64,000 nucleotides of DNA from Flammeovirgaceae bacterium. Its GTDB lineage: Bacteria > Bacteroidota > Bacteroidia > Cytophagales > Cyclobacteriaceae. The DNA is taken from positions 62,001 through 126,000 of the forward strand of contig JACJYU010000002.1 in assembly GCA_020635915.1 (NCBI GenBank), written 5' to 3'. Shown here piece after piece: positions 44,126-53,352 of this stretch. Numbering within the stretch: the first letter of the stretch is position 1; each line of letters starts with the position of its first letter. The notes under the pieces were generated by a model. It worked only from the letters and a program-made list of their open reading frames with translations, had not been told where the DNA came from and searched no databases. A program made the translations under genes and the position numbers.

Positions 44126-46573
44126 TCACTCATATTTTAATGTTTGGGCAGGCTGCGACAAGGCCGTTTTTATCGTTTGGTAGCTAATGGTGATGGCCGC
44201 AATAAGCAGTGAGATGCCGCCTGCAATCACAAATACCTGCCATCCTATCCCCACCCGGTATTCAAAAGATTGCAGCCAGGACGTCATGGCATAGTATGTG
44301 ATGGGAATGGATACCAGGAGGCTTATGCCAATCAGGAAAACGTAATCTTTGGACAACAGCACCAACAATGATTGCTCGGTGGCCCCCATTACCTTGCGGA
44401 TGCTAATTTCCTTTGTCCTGTTTTGCATGGCCAAAGACGCCAACGCGTAAAGGCCAAGGCTGCCTATAAAGATGGCCAGCAGGGTGGCAATGCCAATGAT
44501 CTTGCCCAGGTTTTGGTCATTCCTGTATTGGGTGGCCATGGCCTGGTCCACAAACGTAAAGGCAAACTCCTCGTTGTTGGTCAGCCTGTCCCATACCTGC
44601 TTTACCTCTTCTATGGTGCTGGCCATATTGCCCGGTTGCAACCGGACAAACAATTTTGGGGTGGGGCTATTGTCAATATTTATGTTTTCGATCCCATCCG
44701 CGATTACGGCAGGGTCCATGACCAACACCAAGGGCGCCACGGAAGTGTAGAGCGATGAGTAATTAAAATCCTTTACCACCCCAATTATTTCATGGTCACC
44801 AAAGTTTTTGCCGGGCAGCCTTTTGCCAATAGGGTCCGTCAAGGCGTAAGCCTTCACCAAAGCTTCGTTTACGATGATCGATCTGCGCGGGTCGGAAGTG
44901 TTTGCTTTGTCAAAATTCCTGCCGGCCACCATCTTCATTTGCATTAGGGGTATATAATCGGCATCGACCACATTCAGGTTGAACGTACGATAGCTTCCCT
45001 GGTCATCGGTAAAGCCAATATTGGTCCAGCCACCGTTGCCAAAATCATGTGAAGCGGCAAATACCCCGCTCACACCGCTGATCTTCGCCAACTCATTCTT
45101 AAGGGGCTGGGCTTTTTCAAACCCTTGTTGGATGAGCTTCACCAGCCGGAGCCTTCCCGGCACGTTCAATTGCACGACCATAAGTTGCTCCTTGTTAAAG
45201 CCAAGGTCCTTGTTTTGCAAATAGGCAAGTTGGCTGCGCATGACGAGCGTACTGGAAATCAAAAATATGGACAACACCAATTGGACCCCCACAAGCACCT
45301 TCCTTAGCGTTTGCTTGTTGCTGCCGGTGGTGACCGTGCCCTTCAAAACAGAAACCGGGCGAAAGCCGGACAGCACAAAAGCAGGGTAACTGCCCGCAAA
45401 AAGCCCTATGATCAACACCATACAACACATGACCCATACCATAAAGCCATCCGGGCCCATGGTCAGTTGTTTGCCCGACAGGTCGTTGAACAACGACAAA
45501 TTCAAATACGCCAGCAACACCCCTATCACCAGGGAAACCATCGTAACAATTACCGCTTCACCTATAAATTGAAAGATCAAATGTTTCCTTTCGGCCCCCA
45601 CCACTTTCCGTATGCCCACCTCTTTGGCGCGTTTTATCGAGCGGCCGACCGATAATGTCACAAAATTGATGCAGGCCACAAACAAAATAAGCAGGGCGAT
45701 GGCCGCCAAAATATTGGCATACTTGGGGTTGCTCACCGGGGCAATGCCCACCGGAAAGTAAGTGTCCAGGTGGATGTCTTCCAGCGGCTGAAGCCCCAAC
45801 TCGTATTTGGCGTCAAAATCGGGGCCCAGCACCCCTTTCATAAAGGTTTGCATCTTGCCCTCCAACTGCCCCACGTCCACCCCCTCGGCCAACAGCACAT
45901 AGGTTTCGGGCGTGATGTTAAACCAGGCGGAAGTTAACAGCCTTTCATTGTAAAGTTTGGTATAGTTCAGGTCGGAAATCAGGATGTCGAACTGAATGCT
46001 CGAATTGATGGGCACGTCTTTGACCACCGCCTTAACGGCAAAATCCTGGAAGTCATCGCCAAGCTGGATGGAAACAACCTGGTTGATGGGGTCGCTATCG
46101 CCAAAATATTTCAAGGCCATCCGCTTCGTCAGCACCACGTTGTTGGCGCCCGACAGGGCCGTGTCCTCGTCCCCTGCCAAGGCCGGAAAATCAAAAACCT
46201 TGAAAAAATTTTGCCCCCCAATGGTCACCCGTTCGGTAAACAAATCATCCCCCACCCTAACCTGCGGGTTGATATTGTTGATCCTCACCTGGTATTTTAC
46301 TTCCTCAAAGTTGTCCTTCAACGTGGGGCCCATGGGAAACGGGGTCACCGTATAGAAAAACACTTCGTCCTTGCCATAATCTTCCCTGGCCCAAACCCTG
46401 TAAATCCGGTCTGCCTTGCCATGGAAAGTATCAAATGTCCACTCGTCTTTCACAAAAAGGACGATCAGGATGCAACAAGCGATGCCAATGCCCAGCCCGA
46501 GGATGTTGATGGTGGAATGCACTTTGCTCCTGAGCAAAGAACGAAAGGCGATTTTCAGGTAATTCCTTAACAT
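44126..46573 (-). CDS. ABC transporter permease (FtsX/MacB type), stand-alone
   Basis: 815 residues from the ATG at 46573 (MLRNYLKIAFRSLLRSK); an open frame of 52 codons upstream has no family features. TM1 is LGLGIGIACCILIVLFV, and the periplasmic domain ends IHLDTYFPVGIAP. FtsX motifs are KEVGIRKVVGA and KEISIRKVMGA; the tail is QPAQTLKYE. It stands alone, convergent with the M20 gene. I searched 210 bp upstream for a sigma54 GG-N10-GC element and found none with correct spacing (GGCCATGTTTTGCC near 46603-46617 is one base short). Confidence 0.9.
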   Translation of the reverse strand: MLRNYLKIAFRSLLRSKVHSTINILGLGIGIACCILIVLFVKDEWTFDTFHGKADRIYRVWAREDYGKDEVFFYTVTPFPMGPTLKDNFEEVKYQVRINNINPQVRVGDDLFTERVTIGGQNFFKVFDFPALAGDEDTALSGANNVVLTKRMALKYFGDSDPINQVVSIQLGDDFQDFAVKAVVKDVPINSSIQFDILISDLNYTKLYNERLLTSAWFNITPETYVLLAEGVDVGQLEGKMQTFMKGVLGPDFDAKYELGLQPLEDIHLDTYFPVGIAPVSNPKYANILAAIALLILFVACINFVTLSVGRSIKRAKEVGIRKVVGAERKHLIFQFIGEAVIVTMVSLVIGVLLAYLNLSLFNDLSGKQLTMGPDGFMVWVMCCMVLIIGLFAGSYPAFVLSGFRPVSVLKGTVTTGSNKQTLRKVLVGVQLVLSIFLISSTLVMRSQLAYLQNKDLGFNKEQLMVVQLNVPGRLRLVKLIQQGFEKAQPLKNELAKISGVSGVFAASHDFGNGGWTNIGFTDDQGSYRTFNLNVVDADYIPLMQMKMVAGRNFDKANTSDPRRSIIVNEALVKAYALTDPIGKRLPGKNFGDHEIIGVVKDFNYSSLYTSVAPLVLVMDPAVIADGIENINIDNSPTPKLFVRLQPGNMASTIEEVKQVWDRLTNNEEFAFTFVDQAMATQYRNDQNLGKIIGIATLLAIFIGSLGLYALASLAMQNRTKEISIRKVMGATEQSLLVLLSKDYVFLIGISLLVSIPITYYAMTSWLQSFEYRVGIGWQVFVIAGGISLLIAAITISYQTIKTALSQPAQTLKYE

Positions 46574-46784
46574 GTGGAAAGGGGTTTTAAAGGTACCAAG
46601 ATGGCAAAACATGGCCGTTGAAAAAAGGGGCGGAAGGCCACCATACAGGCAGGTGTCGTGAGTTGTGGAATACTTGTAGTGAATTTCATTTGTCCCCCAA
46701 CCGAAGGGGGCCATGGCCATGAAGAACAACTTATTTGTTTTTAGTAACTTGTGCCTCCCGGTGCCATTTTTTTAATTTGTGGTT

Positions 46785-47255
46785 ATGAACATTTTGTTGA
46801 CGGTTTTGGCGGTTTTTATGGGCCAGCAGGAAGTGCCTTATAAGCCTGATGGGGAGTTCACGGTGGCCCTGGACATCACTTTCAAGCAAAGGCCACCGGC
46901 CTCAAACTATACCTATAACTTTGATGAAACCAGCAGGGAGTATGAAAAGCGGACCCGGCCCGGCCCTACCCCTTACGTTATTTTGTCCATCTCCATAGAT
47001 AAAATAAAGGATAACGAAACAAGGCTAAAGGTTTTTCAGGGCGATGACAAAGTAGTGCTGAGCAAAAAACTTAAAAGGAGCCTGAAATTCAATCTCGATG
47101 CAGGATATACGGACGACCTGGTCGACCAACTCCCGGGCCACTACCACACCCTGTTGTTTTACGATGACGACAAGAACGAGGTAAGCCGCATTGTCATCAA
47201 TTTTGACAAGGACGGAAATTATTTTGTGAACGGAAAAATCAGGGGCAAAGTCTAA
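46785..47255 (+). CDS. Small hypothetical protein, possibly exported
   Basis: 156 residues from the ATG at 46785 (MNILLTVLAVFMG). A short hydrophobic N-terminus could be a signal peptide. The rest alternates short strands and charged loops (VALDITFKQRPPAS, VILSISIDKIKD, VVLSKKLKRSLKF, TLLFYDDDKNEVSRIVINF), suggesting a beta-rich fold. I do not recognise the family. It is divergent from the stand-alone permease upstream. Codon usage and an intact frame support a real gene. Confidence 0.65.
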   Translation: MNILLTVLAVFMGQQEVPYKPDGEFTVALDITFKQRPPASNYTYNFDETSREYEKRTRPGPTPYVILSISIDKIKDNETRLKVFQGDDKVVLSKKLKRSLKFNLDAGYTDDLVDQLPGHYHTLLFYDDDKNEVSRIVINFDKDGNYFVNGKIRGKV

Positions 47256-47602
47256 CCTATTCAACCTTCATAACCCGGCAAGAGGTAAGGTTTGGATTTT
47301 CAAACGTAACCTTCTCACCCGCTTTCTTTCCTGGAATCAAAAACAATCTTGCAGACAATGCCTTGTCCGTATACTTAAGGGATAATGCCGCCACATCTAT
47401 TACATTTATCGTCTAAATTTTCTTTTGGGGGAATACCCGGCATTCCCCAAAAAATTGGTTAATGACCTCCGTCATCAATACCCAGAACGTAAATGTAATG
47501 TACAATAAACTACAATTCCATGTGTAGAAAGGAAGTATATTATGGCCTCAAAGGGGCCACAACCGGAAGGCAAGCAGGGATTATACCCGAAAGAGGGAAA
47601 AC
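47256..47602. other. Intergenic region with a strong inverted repeat
   Basis: Apart from the small remnant at its left, this 347-bp stretch has one clear structure: TTTTGGGG...CCCCAAAA at about 47423-47453, whose arms extend through GAAT/ATTC around an ACCCGGC loop. It could serve as a bidirectional terminator, although no strong T-run follows. Nothing else is evident. Confidence 0.45.
47257..47412 (-). pseudogene. Possible coding remnant without start codon
   Basis: A 51-codon minus-strand frame with protein-like content (VIDVAALSLKYTDKALSARL, then FLIPGKKAGEKVTFENPN) ending TAG at 47257-47259. It is preceded by an in-frame stop and no ATG; a GTG start is possible. Not recognised; more likely a decayed end of a gene than a functional one. 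Confidence 0.3.
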
Positions 47603-48277
47603 TTAACTCAATGAAGCAATTTTTTGCATCACCCGTTCCACCATTGGATCACAATAAATCAAATTGAACTCAAATATTTCTTCGGCCGCGTACATCTTTT
47701 CAATCTCCGTCCTCAACATCTTTTTGGCCCTGTTCAACCTCACCTTCACGTTCGACTCACTGATATCGAGGGCCGATGCCGTTTCGGCCGTGTTCATACC
47801 GTTGACTTCCCGTAAAGAAAATACCATGCGGTATTCCACGGGCAGGGAAGTGATGGCCTTCTCTATCACCTGGCCAAGTTCATGGTTGGCCATCGTTTGG
47901 CCAGGATCTTTGTCTTTGTTGTTGGAAAACATCGGTTTCATCGTTTCATGGGTGTTTTCAAGGCCCGTTCCCTCTCTTTTAAAGCTCGCTTTTTGTGACT
48001 TTTGATAGCAATTGTTCAGCATTATCCGAATGATCCAGGTCTTAAAAGTTGACCTGTTTTCAAACTTGGAAAGGTTGAAGTAGGTGCTTACAAAAGTATC
48101 CTGCATCAGGTCCTGCGCATCGGCATGGCCATACCCGTACGACCGGGCCACTTTGTACAAATACGGGTTGTACCTCCTGATGATGATTTCGTAAAGGGCC
48201 TCCTCGCCATGCAGTACCCTGTCAATGATTTCCAGGTCGTTAAGTTGGGCAATTTGTTTTGCCATTGCAGCTTCCAT
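47603..48277 (-). CDS. ECF-type RNA polymerase sigma factor
   Basis: 224 residues. The region 2 pattern is YGYGHADAQDLMQDTFVSTYFNL with STFKTWIIRIMLNNC. The region 4 helix-turn-helix is MNTAETASALDISESNVKVRLNRAKKMLR. It is longer than the minimal ECF (~190) because of a linker (FSNNKDKDPGQ) and a C-terminal extension (FEFNLIYCDPMVERVM). No anti-sigma gene is adjacent. Its start overlaps the stop of the upstream membrane-protein gene (TAATG), making a three-gene operon with 48277-49067. Confidence 0.92.
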   Translation of the reverse strand: MEAAMAKQIAQLNDLEIIDRVLHGEEALYEIIIRRYNPYLYKVARSYGYGHADAQDLMQDTFVSTYFNLSKFENRSTFKTWIIRIMLNNCYQKSQKASFKREGTGLENTHETMKPMFSNNKDKDPGQTMANHELGQVIEKAITSLPVEYRMVFSLREVNGMNTAETASALDISESNVKVRLNRAKKMLRTEIEKMYAAEEIFEFNLIYCDPMVERVMQKIASLS

Positions 48278-48717
48278 TATTTTGTAAAGTTGGTTCCTAC
48301 TTTATCTTGTAATACAAGGCTGCCCCCGATAAAATTCCCAACCACCAGCAAAAGCACCAACAAGGCCCTTGCCACAAACAGCCCCGTGCTGGCAGGGGGC
48401 AATGCGGGAAATGCCCCGTAAAGGGGGTATGCCATGGCACTGTAAGCCACCAACACGGTACCGTTAATGCCTCCGTGAAGGAGTGCCTTCCTAAGCACCG
48501 GCCTGTTGCTTTCGGCTATCCCGTTCATGTCCAACGCCCCGAAAATGGCCGCGGCCCAGCCCATGGCCACGCCCCCCATCAAAACACAATAGGAGGCAAA
48601 CCCAAAATCCGGGTTGCCGGTAAAAAGCTGAAGGCCATACACCGCGCATTCCATGGGAAAGAGTGCTGCCGGAAAGTGCACGAGCATCAAGTGGACGGGA
48701 TGGCCAAGGATTTTCAT
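48277..48717 (-). CDS. DUF2231-like membrane protein
   Basis: 146 residues from the ATG at 48717 (MKILGHPVHLMLVHFPAAL); the longer frame upstream is in another gene's sequence. The HPVHxxLVHFP start is typical of DUF2231 proteins, and four membrane helices follow. The function of the family is unknown; the conserved histidines suggest metal or haem contact (inference). It overlaps the ECF sigma gene by one base and follows the 112-residue membrane protein by 11 bp, so the three genes are co-transcribed. Confidence 0.75.
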   Translation of the reverse strand: MKILGHPVHLMLVHFPAALFPMECAVYGLQLFTGNPDFGFASYCVLMGGVAMGWAAAIFGALDMNGIAESNRPVLRKALLHGGINGTVLVAYSAMAYPLYGAFPALPPASTGLFVARALLVLLLVVGNFIGGSLVLQDKVGTNFTK

Positions 48718-48728
48718 TTGCCCTGCAA

Positions 48729-49067
48729 TCAGGTAAAGGCAAAAAAGAGCAGTGCAATAAATGCCGCCACGCCAACCAGGGCATGCACCATGCCCATGCC
48801 CACCGGCTTTGCCTTTGTACGCAGGTTGACAAAGAAAAGGTAAAATCCACCCAACGCACCAATCACAAACAGGATGAGGCTCAACTGCGGATAGTTTTCG
48901 GGGTGCTGGATGGCATACCATGCCAACAGGCCGAGGCCGGTGGCAGCAGCAATGCCGTGGGAGTAAATCACCGTGGCGGTACCATCCACTTTCCTGGTCC
49001 ATCTCAGCAAAACAATCAACCCCAGGACGGCCGCAGCGGCAAATAGTGTAATAATTAGGTATATCAT
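48729..49067 (-). CDS. Small membrane protein of unknown function
   Basis: 112 residues from the ATG at 49067 (MIYLIITLFAAAAVLGL). Four hydrophobic segments are separated by short loops (RWTRKVDG, HPENYPQL, NLRTKAKP). It heads the operon with the DUF2231-like protein and the ECF sigma factor. I do not recognise the family; the context hints at a membrane unit linked to the sigma factor, but no anti-sigma motif is present. Confidence 0.65.
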   Translation of the reverse strand: MIYLIITLFAAAAVLGLIVLLRWTRKVDGTATVIYSHGIAAATGLGLLAWYAIQHPENYPQLSLILFVIGALGGFYLFFVNLRTKAKPVGMGMVHALVGVAAFIALLFFAFT

Positions 49068-49140
49068 AATATTGGTTTTAGGTAAAATACCGGTTATTAC
49101 CCTATAGAGTGGGTGGCCAACGGATTGGTTACAACCGTCT

Positions 49141-51543
49141 TTACTCGTAGCGCAGGGACTTGACGGGGCTCCTGCTGGCCGCGGCAAGGGTCTGCGAGGC
49201 AATGGTAACGCCCCCCAATACGATGAGCAGGAATATGCCAGAAAACATCATCCATGGCGTAATGTTGATCCTGTAGGCATAATTGCCAAGGAAAAGATCG
49301 CCCAAAAAATAGGCTATGGGCGCCCCAACCAGGATGCCCATCCCAATCAATACCAGAAATGAACGGCTAAGCAATAACACCACGCTGGAAACGCTCGCCC
49401 CCAGGGCCTTCCTCAGCCCGATTTCCTTTATCCTCGTTTGGGTGGTGTACATGGCCATCCCCAACATGCCCAAACACGCCAAGCTTATCGCCAGGAAGGC
49501 AATATAGCCCAGTATGGTGACCACGTCAGTGAAGCCGGAGTCGGCATACGCCTTGTCAATCTCGTCCGACATGGACATCATATCAACAGGGTGGACCGGG
49601 TCCAATTTGGACCATACCTGTGATATTTTGTTCCCCAGCAACTTAGGGTCACCACTGTAAGCAATGCTTGCCATGGTTATGCTTTCGGGATCGTACCTAA
49701 AAGCGATAGGGCCAATTTGATAATTCAGGGGCCTAAAATGAAAATCCCTTACCACCCCGATCACCTCGAGGACAATGGTATCGTCAGCGATAATGGTTTG
49801 GCCAATGGCATTGCCGGGGCTGTCAAACCCAAAACGGGACAACGCCATTTCGTTCAACAACACCTTTTCCTTATTGGCTGGCACCTCCTCTTCAAAACCC
49901 TTTCCCGCCACAAAATCAAGTTGCAGGTTTTCGATATAGGCTGCGTCCACGCCAAAGTCGCGCATCACAAAGGATTCGTCCCCTTCATGGCGTTTATAAT
50001 CCCCCGACCGGTCTGCCCAGGTGCCCAGGCTATGGGAGACCCCGCCTACCCTGTTTACCCCCGCCAATGTGGACACCTCATTTTTGAATTTCTGAAAATC
50101 ATTGCCCTGCAACCTTACGTTAAGGAGGTTTTGTTGGTTAAACCCATAGTCCGCATTCAACATATATTTTATCTGTTGATTGGTGATGATGACCAGTGAG
50201 ATAAAAATGACGGAAAACCCAAATTGTGACGCAATCAACACCTTCCTAAACGTCATCTGCGAGCCCACCTTCACGTCCGCGCCCTTAAGCACCCTCAGGG
50301 GTTTGAATGCCGATAGGTAAATGGAGGGCAGCAAGCCTGCGATCGCCCCTATCGCTATGGCGAACAGCAGAAAATACAGGTAGGTGTAATGGTTTTCAAG
50401 CAGCCCGATATCAAATTCATCGGCAATGTGCAATTGCATGACCCCCGGCTTCATCCACTGCATCAAAAGATAGGAGATGGCGAGTGCCAGCAATGCAAAA
50501 ACCACAGACTCCCCCACAAACTGAAGGAAAACATGAAAGCGCGTGGCCCCGTTGATTTTCCTTATTCCGATTTCCCGTGTACGGGTTAGGGATTTGGCAA
50601 TCATCAGGTTGGTATAGTTAAAGCATGCCATCACCATTACAATAGCTGCCAACCCGCCCAAAAATATCAATAGCATCTTGGGCAGGCCCCTTCCCAATTG
50701 GTTGGAAAGAAGTGGCCCGGGCGTGATGTCCGACAAAGGTTGGAGGAAAAATTCATAACCTTTGTCGCGGGTCTCAAGGGACAAACCCTGGTATTGGGAA
50801 TCGGAAATTTCCCTAAGGGCCTGGTTTACATCATCCGGATCGGTTCCTGGCTGGAGTTTAATATAATTATACCCACTGTAGTAATCGTTCCAGTTTGACA
50901 TCAGTGGGCTTATCTTTCCTTCCTTTTCCAAAAGCGGCAACAATGACGTGGAGGCCAGTATATCAAAATCGATATGGGATTTTCCCAATGGCGGGGCCAC
51001 AATACCGGTCACGATGAAATCGCCATACCGGTCCAGGCTTACCGTTTTTCCTATGGGATCGGTGTCCCCAAATATCTTTTGGACCGCGCCATGGGCCACC
51101 ACAATGCTATTGGGGTTGCGCAAGGCTTCTTTGGCATTTCCCTTTTCCAGGGGAAAATTGAAGACTTCAAAGAAACCGGGGTCCACAAAGAAACCATTGT
51201 AGGGCACTACCGTTTTTTCAAACTTCACATCGCCACCCAGGCGGCTGCATATCTTCACCACTTTATCGATGAACGAAAAATCCTGCCCCAATTTTACCCC
51301 AAGGGCCATTGGGGAGGAGGCGTACGATTCCGTGCCACCGGATTTGCGTATGGCCTTCGTGTCCACCCGGTAAATACGGTCGGCATCCTTGTGGAAATTA
51401 TCAAACTGAAATTGTCCGTTTACCATTACAATAATGAGGAGGCTCAAGGACATGCTTATCGACAGTCCTATCAGGTTGATAACACTAAATGTCCTGTTCC
51501 TTATCAGGTTTCTTATGGCGGTGATCAAGATGCTTTTTATCAT
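49141..51543 (-). CDS. ABC transporter permease (FtsX/MacB type), stand-alone, sigma54-like promoter
   Basis: 800 residues from the ATG at 51543 (MIKSILITAIRNLIRNRTF). It shares with the 37801 gene the ITPGPLLSN segment, ACFNYTNL and an N-terminus of the IRNRTFSVINLIG type. The first FtsX motif is unusual, REIGIRKINGA; the second is KEIGLRKALGA; the tail is SPVKSLRYE. A well-matched sigma54 promoter lies 68-83 bp before the ATG, so this gene may belong to the same regulon as the six-gene operon despite being 14 kb from the regulator gene. Confidence 0.9.
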   Translation of the reverse strand: MIKSILITAIRNLIRNRTFSVINLIGLSISMSLSLLIIVMVNGQFQFDNFHKDADRIYRVDTKAIRKSGGTESYASSPMALGVKLGQDFSFIDKVVKICSRLGGDVKFEKTVVPYNGFFVDPGFFEVFNFPLEKGNAKEALRNPNSIVVAHGAVQKIFGDTDPIGKTVSLDRYGDFIVTGIVAPPLGKSHIDFDILASTSLLPLLEKEGKISPLMSNWNDYYSGYNYIKLQPGTDPDDVNQALREISDSQYQGLSLETRDKGYEFFLQPLSDITPGPLLSNQLGRGLPKMLLIFLGGLAAIVMVMACFNYTNLMIAKSLTRTREIGIRKINGATRFHVFLQFVGESVVFALLALAISYLLMQWMKPGVMQLHIADEFDIGLLENHYTYLYFLLFAIAIGAIAGLLPSIYLSAFKPLRVLKGADVKVGSQMTFRKVLIASQFGFSVIFISLVIITNQQIKYMLNADYGFNQQNLLNVRLQGNDFQKFKNEVSTLAGVNRVGGVSHSLGTWADRSGDYKRHEGDESFVMRDFGVDAAYIENLQLDFVAGKGFEEEVPANKEKVLLNEMALSRFGFDSPGNAIGQTIIADDTIVLEVIGVVRDFHFRPLNYQIGPIAFRYDPESITMASIAYSGDPKLLGNKISQVWSKLDPVHPVDMMSMSDEIDKAYADSGFTDVVTILGYIAFLAISLACLGMLGMAMYTTQTRIKEIGLRKALGASVSSVVLLLSRSFLVLIGMGILVGAPIAYFLGDLFLGNYAYRINITPWMMFSGIFLLIVLGGVTIASQTLAAASRSPVKSLRYE

Positions 51544-51610
51544 GGCGTTGGCATTATTGGGTTTGGCAGGTCTTTGGCAATGTACCCCGTGGACATTGTA
51601 CCATGCCGGT

Positions 51611-51626
51611 TGCAATTCAGGTACCA
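51611..51626 (-). promoter_or_regulatory. Sigma54-like -24/-12 promoter of the stand-alone permease
   Basis: Minus strand TGGTACCTGAATTGCA versus TGGCAYRnnnnTTGCW. GG and GC are 10 bp apart and the -12 half TTGCA is perfect; two bases differ in the -24 half. Predicted start near 51599, leader ~56 nt. No copy of the TGTATCAT palindrome is visible upstream; a GGGC-GCT-GCCC hairpin is at about 51686. Confidence 0.6.
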
Positions 51627-51807
51627 AAGGGAAGTTAAATACCCATCATGCCCAAAATCGCATATAATAAGGTAATCCGGGCGCTGCCCTGGCACCCCGG
51701 TGTTCTTATTTGGGCAAATTCGTTCGTTTATGGACGCATTTGTATTTTCAAATTTAGAGGATAGCCCTAATTTTACCCGCCAATCCAAGGCATACCAGTA
51801 TTTATTT

Positions 51808-52515
51808 ATGGGACGTATTTTCGAAAAAAGGAAGCACAAAATGTTCGCCCGCTTTGACCGAATGGCCAAGGCCTTTACCCGCATAGGAAAAGAAATATCG
51901 ATAGCCGTGAGGTTGGCGGGCCCCTTGCCTGAAAACAACCCACGGCTCAGGATGGCCATCCAAAATGCCAAGGGCGCCAACATGCCCAAGGACCGGGTGG
52001 AGGCCGCCATCAAGCGGGCGTCTTCAAGGGAAGAAAAAGACTTTCAGGAGGTGACCTATGAAGGCTACGCCCCACATGGGGTGCCCGTGCTGATAGAGTG
52101 CGCCACCGACAACCCCACCCGGACGGTGGCCAACATCCGCCTTCATTTTTCAAAAAAAGGGGGAAGCATGGGCAACTCCGGTTCGGTGGCTTTTATGTTC
52201 GAAAGAAAAGGCGTGTTCAAATTTCCAAAGGAAAGTTTCAGCCTGGACGAACTGGAACTTGATTTGATAGACGCAGGTGCCGAGGAAATCGAGCAGGAAG
52301 CGGATGAACTGGTGGTCTACACCAAATTCAACGACTTTGGGAACATGCAAAAATTCATTGAATCCAGGGACCTTGAAGTAACCAGTGCCGAGCTTCAATA
52401 TATCCCCACTACCACCAAAGAGCTGCCCGAAGCGGAACTGGACGAGGTGATGGAATGCATAACGGCCCTTGAGGAAGATGACGATGTGCAATCCGTTTAC
52501 CACAACCTGGCCTAA
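51808..52515 (+). CDS. yebC: YebC/PmpR family regulator
   Basis: 235 residues from the ATG at 51808 (MGRIFEKRKHKMFARFDRMA); the longer frame upstream is not conserved in type. Family signatures: AFTRIGKEI, NNPRLRMAIQNAKGANMPKD, ECATDNPTRTVANIR, KKGGSMGNSGSVAFMFERKG. YebC-like proteins are three-domain cytoplasmic factors reported as transcription regulators or translation aids at difficult sequences. It is transcribed divergently from the stand-alone permease. Confidence 0.93.
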   Translation: MGRIFEKRKHKMFARFDRMAKAFTRIGKEISIAVRLAGPLPENNPRLRMAIQNAKGANMPKDRVEAAIKRASSREEKDFQEVTYEGYAPHGVPVLIECATDNPTRTVANIRLHFSKKGGSMGNSGSVAFMFERKGVFKFPKESFSLDELELDLIDAGAEEIEQEADELVVYTKFNDFGNMQKFIESRDLEVTSAELQYIPTTTKELPEAELDEVMECITALEEDDDVQSVYHNLA

Positions 52516-52575
52516 CACGGCCCCACGCGAAAAGATCAAGGGTTGAAAGCGTTGGCGCACTATCAACCCCCACGA

Positions 52576-53280
52576 TCAATCCCTAATGACCGAGCTGCCC
52601 CCGCTGGTGGAAGATGTGACCACGGCTCCTCCCCTATACAATATGGAGCTGGCCCCACTGGCCTCTGCCACCAGTGTTTTGCCAGCCTTTACGTAGGCAT
52701 GACTGGCACCTGAAGCCTTTACATTCAAATCTTCCACTTCCATGTTGTAGGCTTTTAATAAAGAGGCCCCCGACAAGTCCACGGTGAAGGAGTTGGAAGC
52801 CCCAGCCATCGTGAGGTTGGAGGCCCCCGACAAATTTGCCCTGCACACCTGGGCTTCCATATCCACCTGTCCAAAGGAAGCCCCGGATAGGTTCAGTAAA
52901 AATTGGTCCTCCACAAAGCCACTCACATAGGCAGTAGTGGCCCCATAAAAATCCGCTGCCACCAAAGAAGGCAGGGTTATCGTAATATAAGTAGTATGCT
53001 TTCTGTTTCGATCCTTGCCAAACTTTGCCACCAACGTGTTTCCGGCTTTATACACTTCCAGGTCGTCCAAATTCCTCCTGTCCCCCCTGGCCAACACGGA
53101 AAACAAGTTTCCGCGTGTTACGGTCACGAACATGGCATCGCCAATATCCAGGCGGTCGAAATCCGCAATCACAAAAGGCTGTTCCTGGTATTGAATGGGC
53201 CCGGGGTCTTCCCTGAGGGTACAGGACCCCAACCCTACGATCAGGGCCAAAATCGAGGCTAAAGGTTTGAAAAATCGCAT
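52576..53280 (-). CDS. GIN-domain (DUF2807) lipoprotein
   Basis: 234 residues. The lipoprotein signal is MRFFKPLASILALIVGLGSC with a lipobox ending in C20. The body matches the head-GIN-domain/DUF2807 family: FDRLDIGDAMFVTVTRGN followed by repeated beta-helix-like turns rich in LSGAS/ASGAS (NLSGASFG, NLSGASNL, DLSGASLL, KASGASHA, EASGASSI). Probably anchored in the envelope; described in the family as putative adhesin-like, with no proven function. It is convergent with YebC and ~70 bp from the LTA-synthase-like gene upstream. Confidence 0.88.
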   Translation of the reverse strand: MRFFKPLASILALIVGLGSCTLREDPGPIQYQEQPFVIADFDRLDIGDAMFVTVTRGNLFSVLARGDRRNLDDLEVYKAGNTLVAKFGKDRNRKHTTYITITLPSLVAADFYGATTAYVSGFVEDQFLLNLSGASFGQVDMEAQVCRANLSGASNLTMAGASNSFTVDLSGASLLKAYNMEVEDLNVKASGASHAYVKAGKTLVAEASGASSILYRGGAVVTSSTSGGSSVIRD

Positions 53281-53352
53281 AAATGTTGTTTTTAGGTTGT
53301 TATTTCCCTAAGACAACCCATTCGTGCGCCTCCCCCATGCCATTTTGAAAAA

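Noticed and set aside
46603..46617. GGCCATGTTTTGCC before the stand-alone permease at 44126 as a sigma54 promoter
   Set aside because: Spacing is one base too short (GG-N9-GC).
47423..47453. TTTTGGGG/CCCCAAAA hairpin as an insertion-sequence end
   Set aside because: No transposase gene or matching second end was found nearby; a terminator-like role is simpler.
48277..49002. Longer start for the DUF2231-like protein
   Set aside because: The first ~95 residues overlap the upstream gene in another frame and are rich in C/W/R; the family begins at MKILGHPVH.
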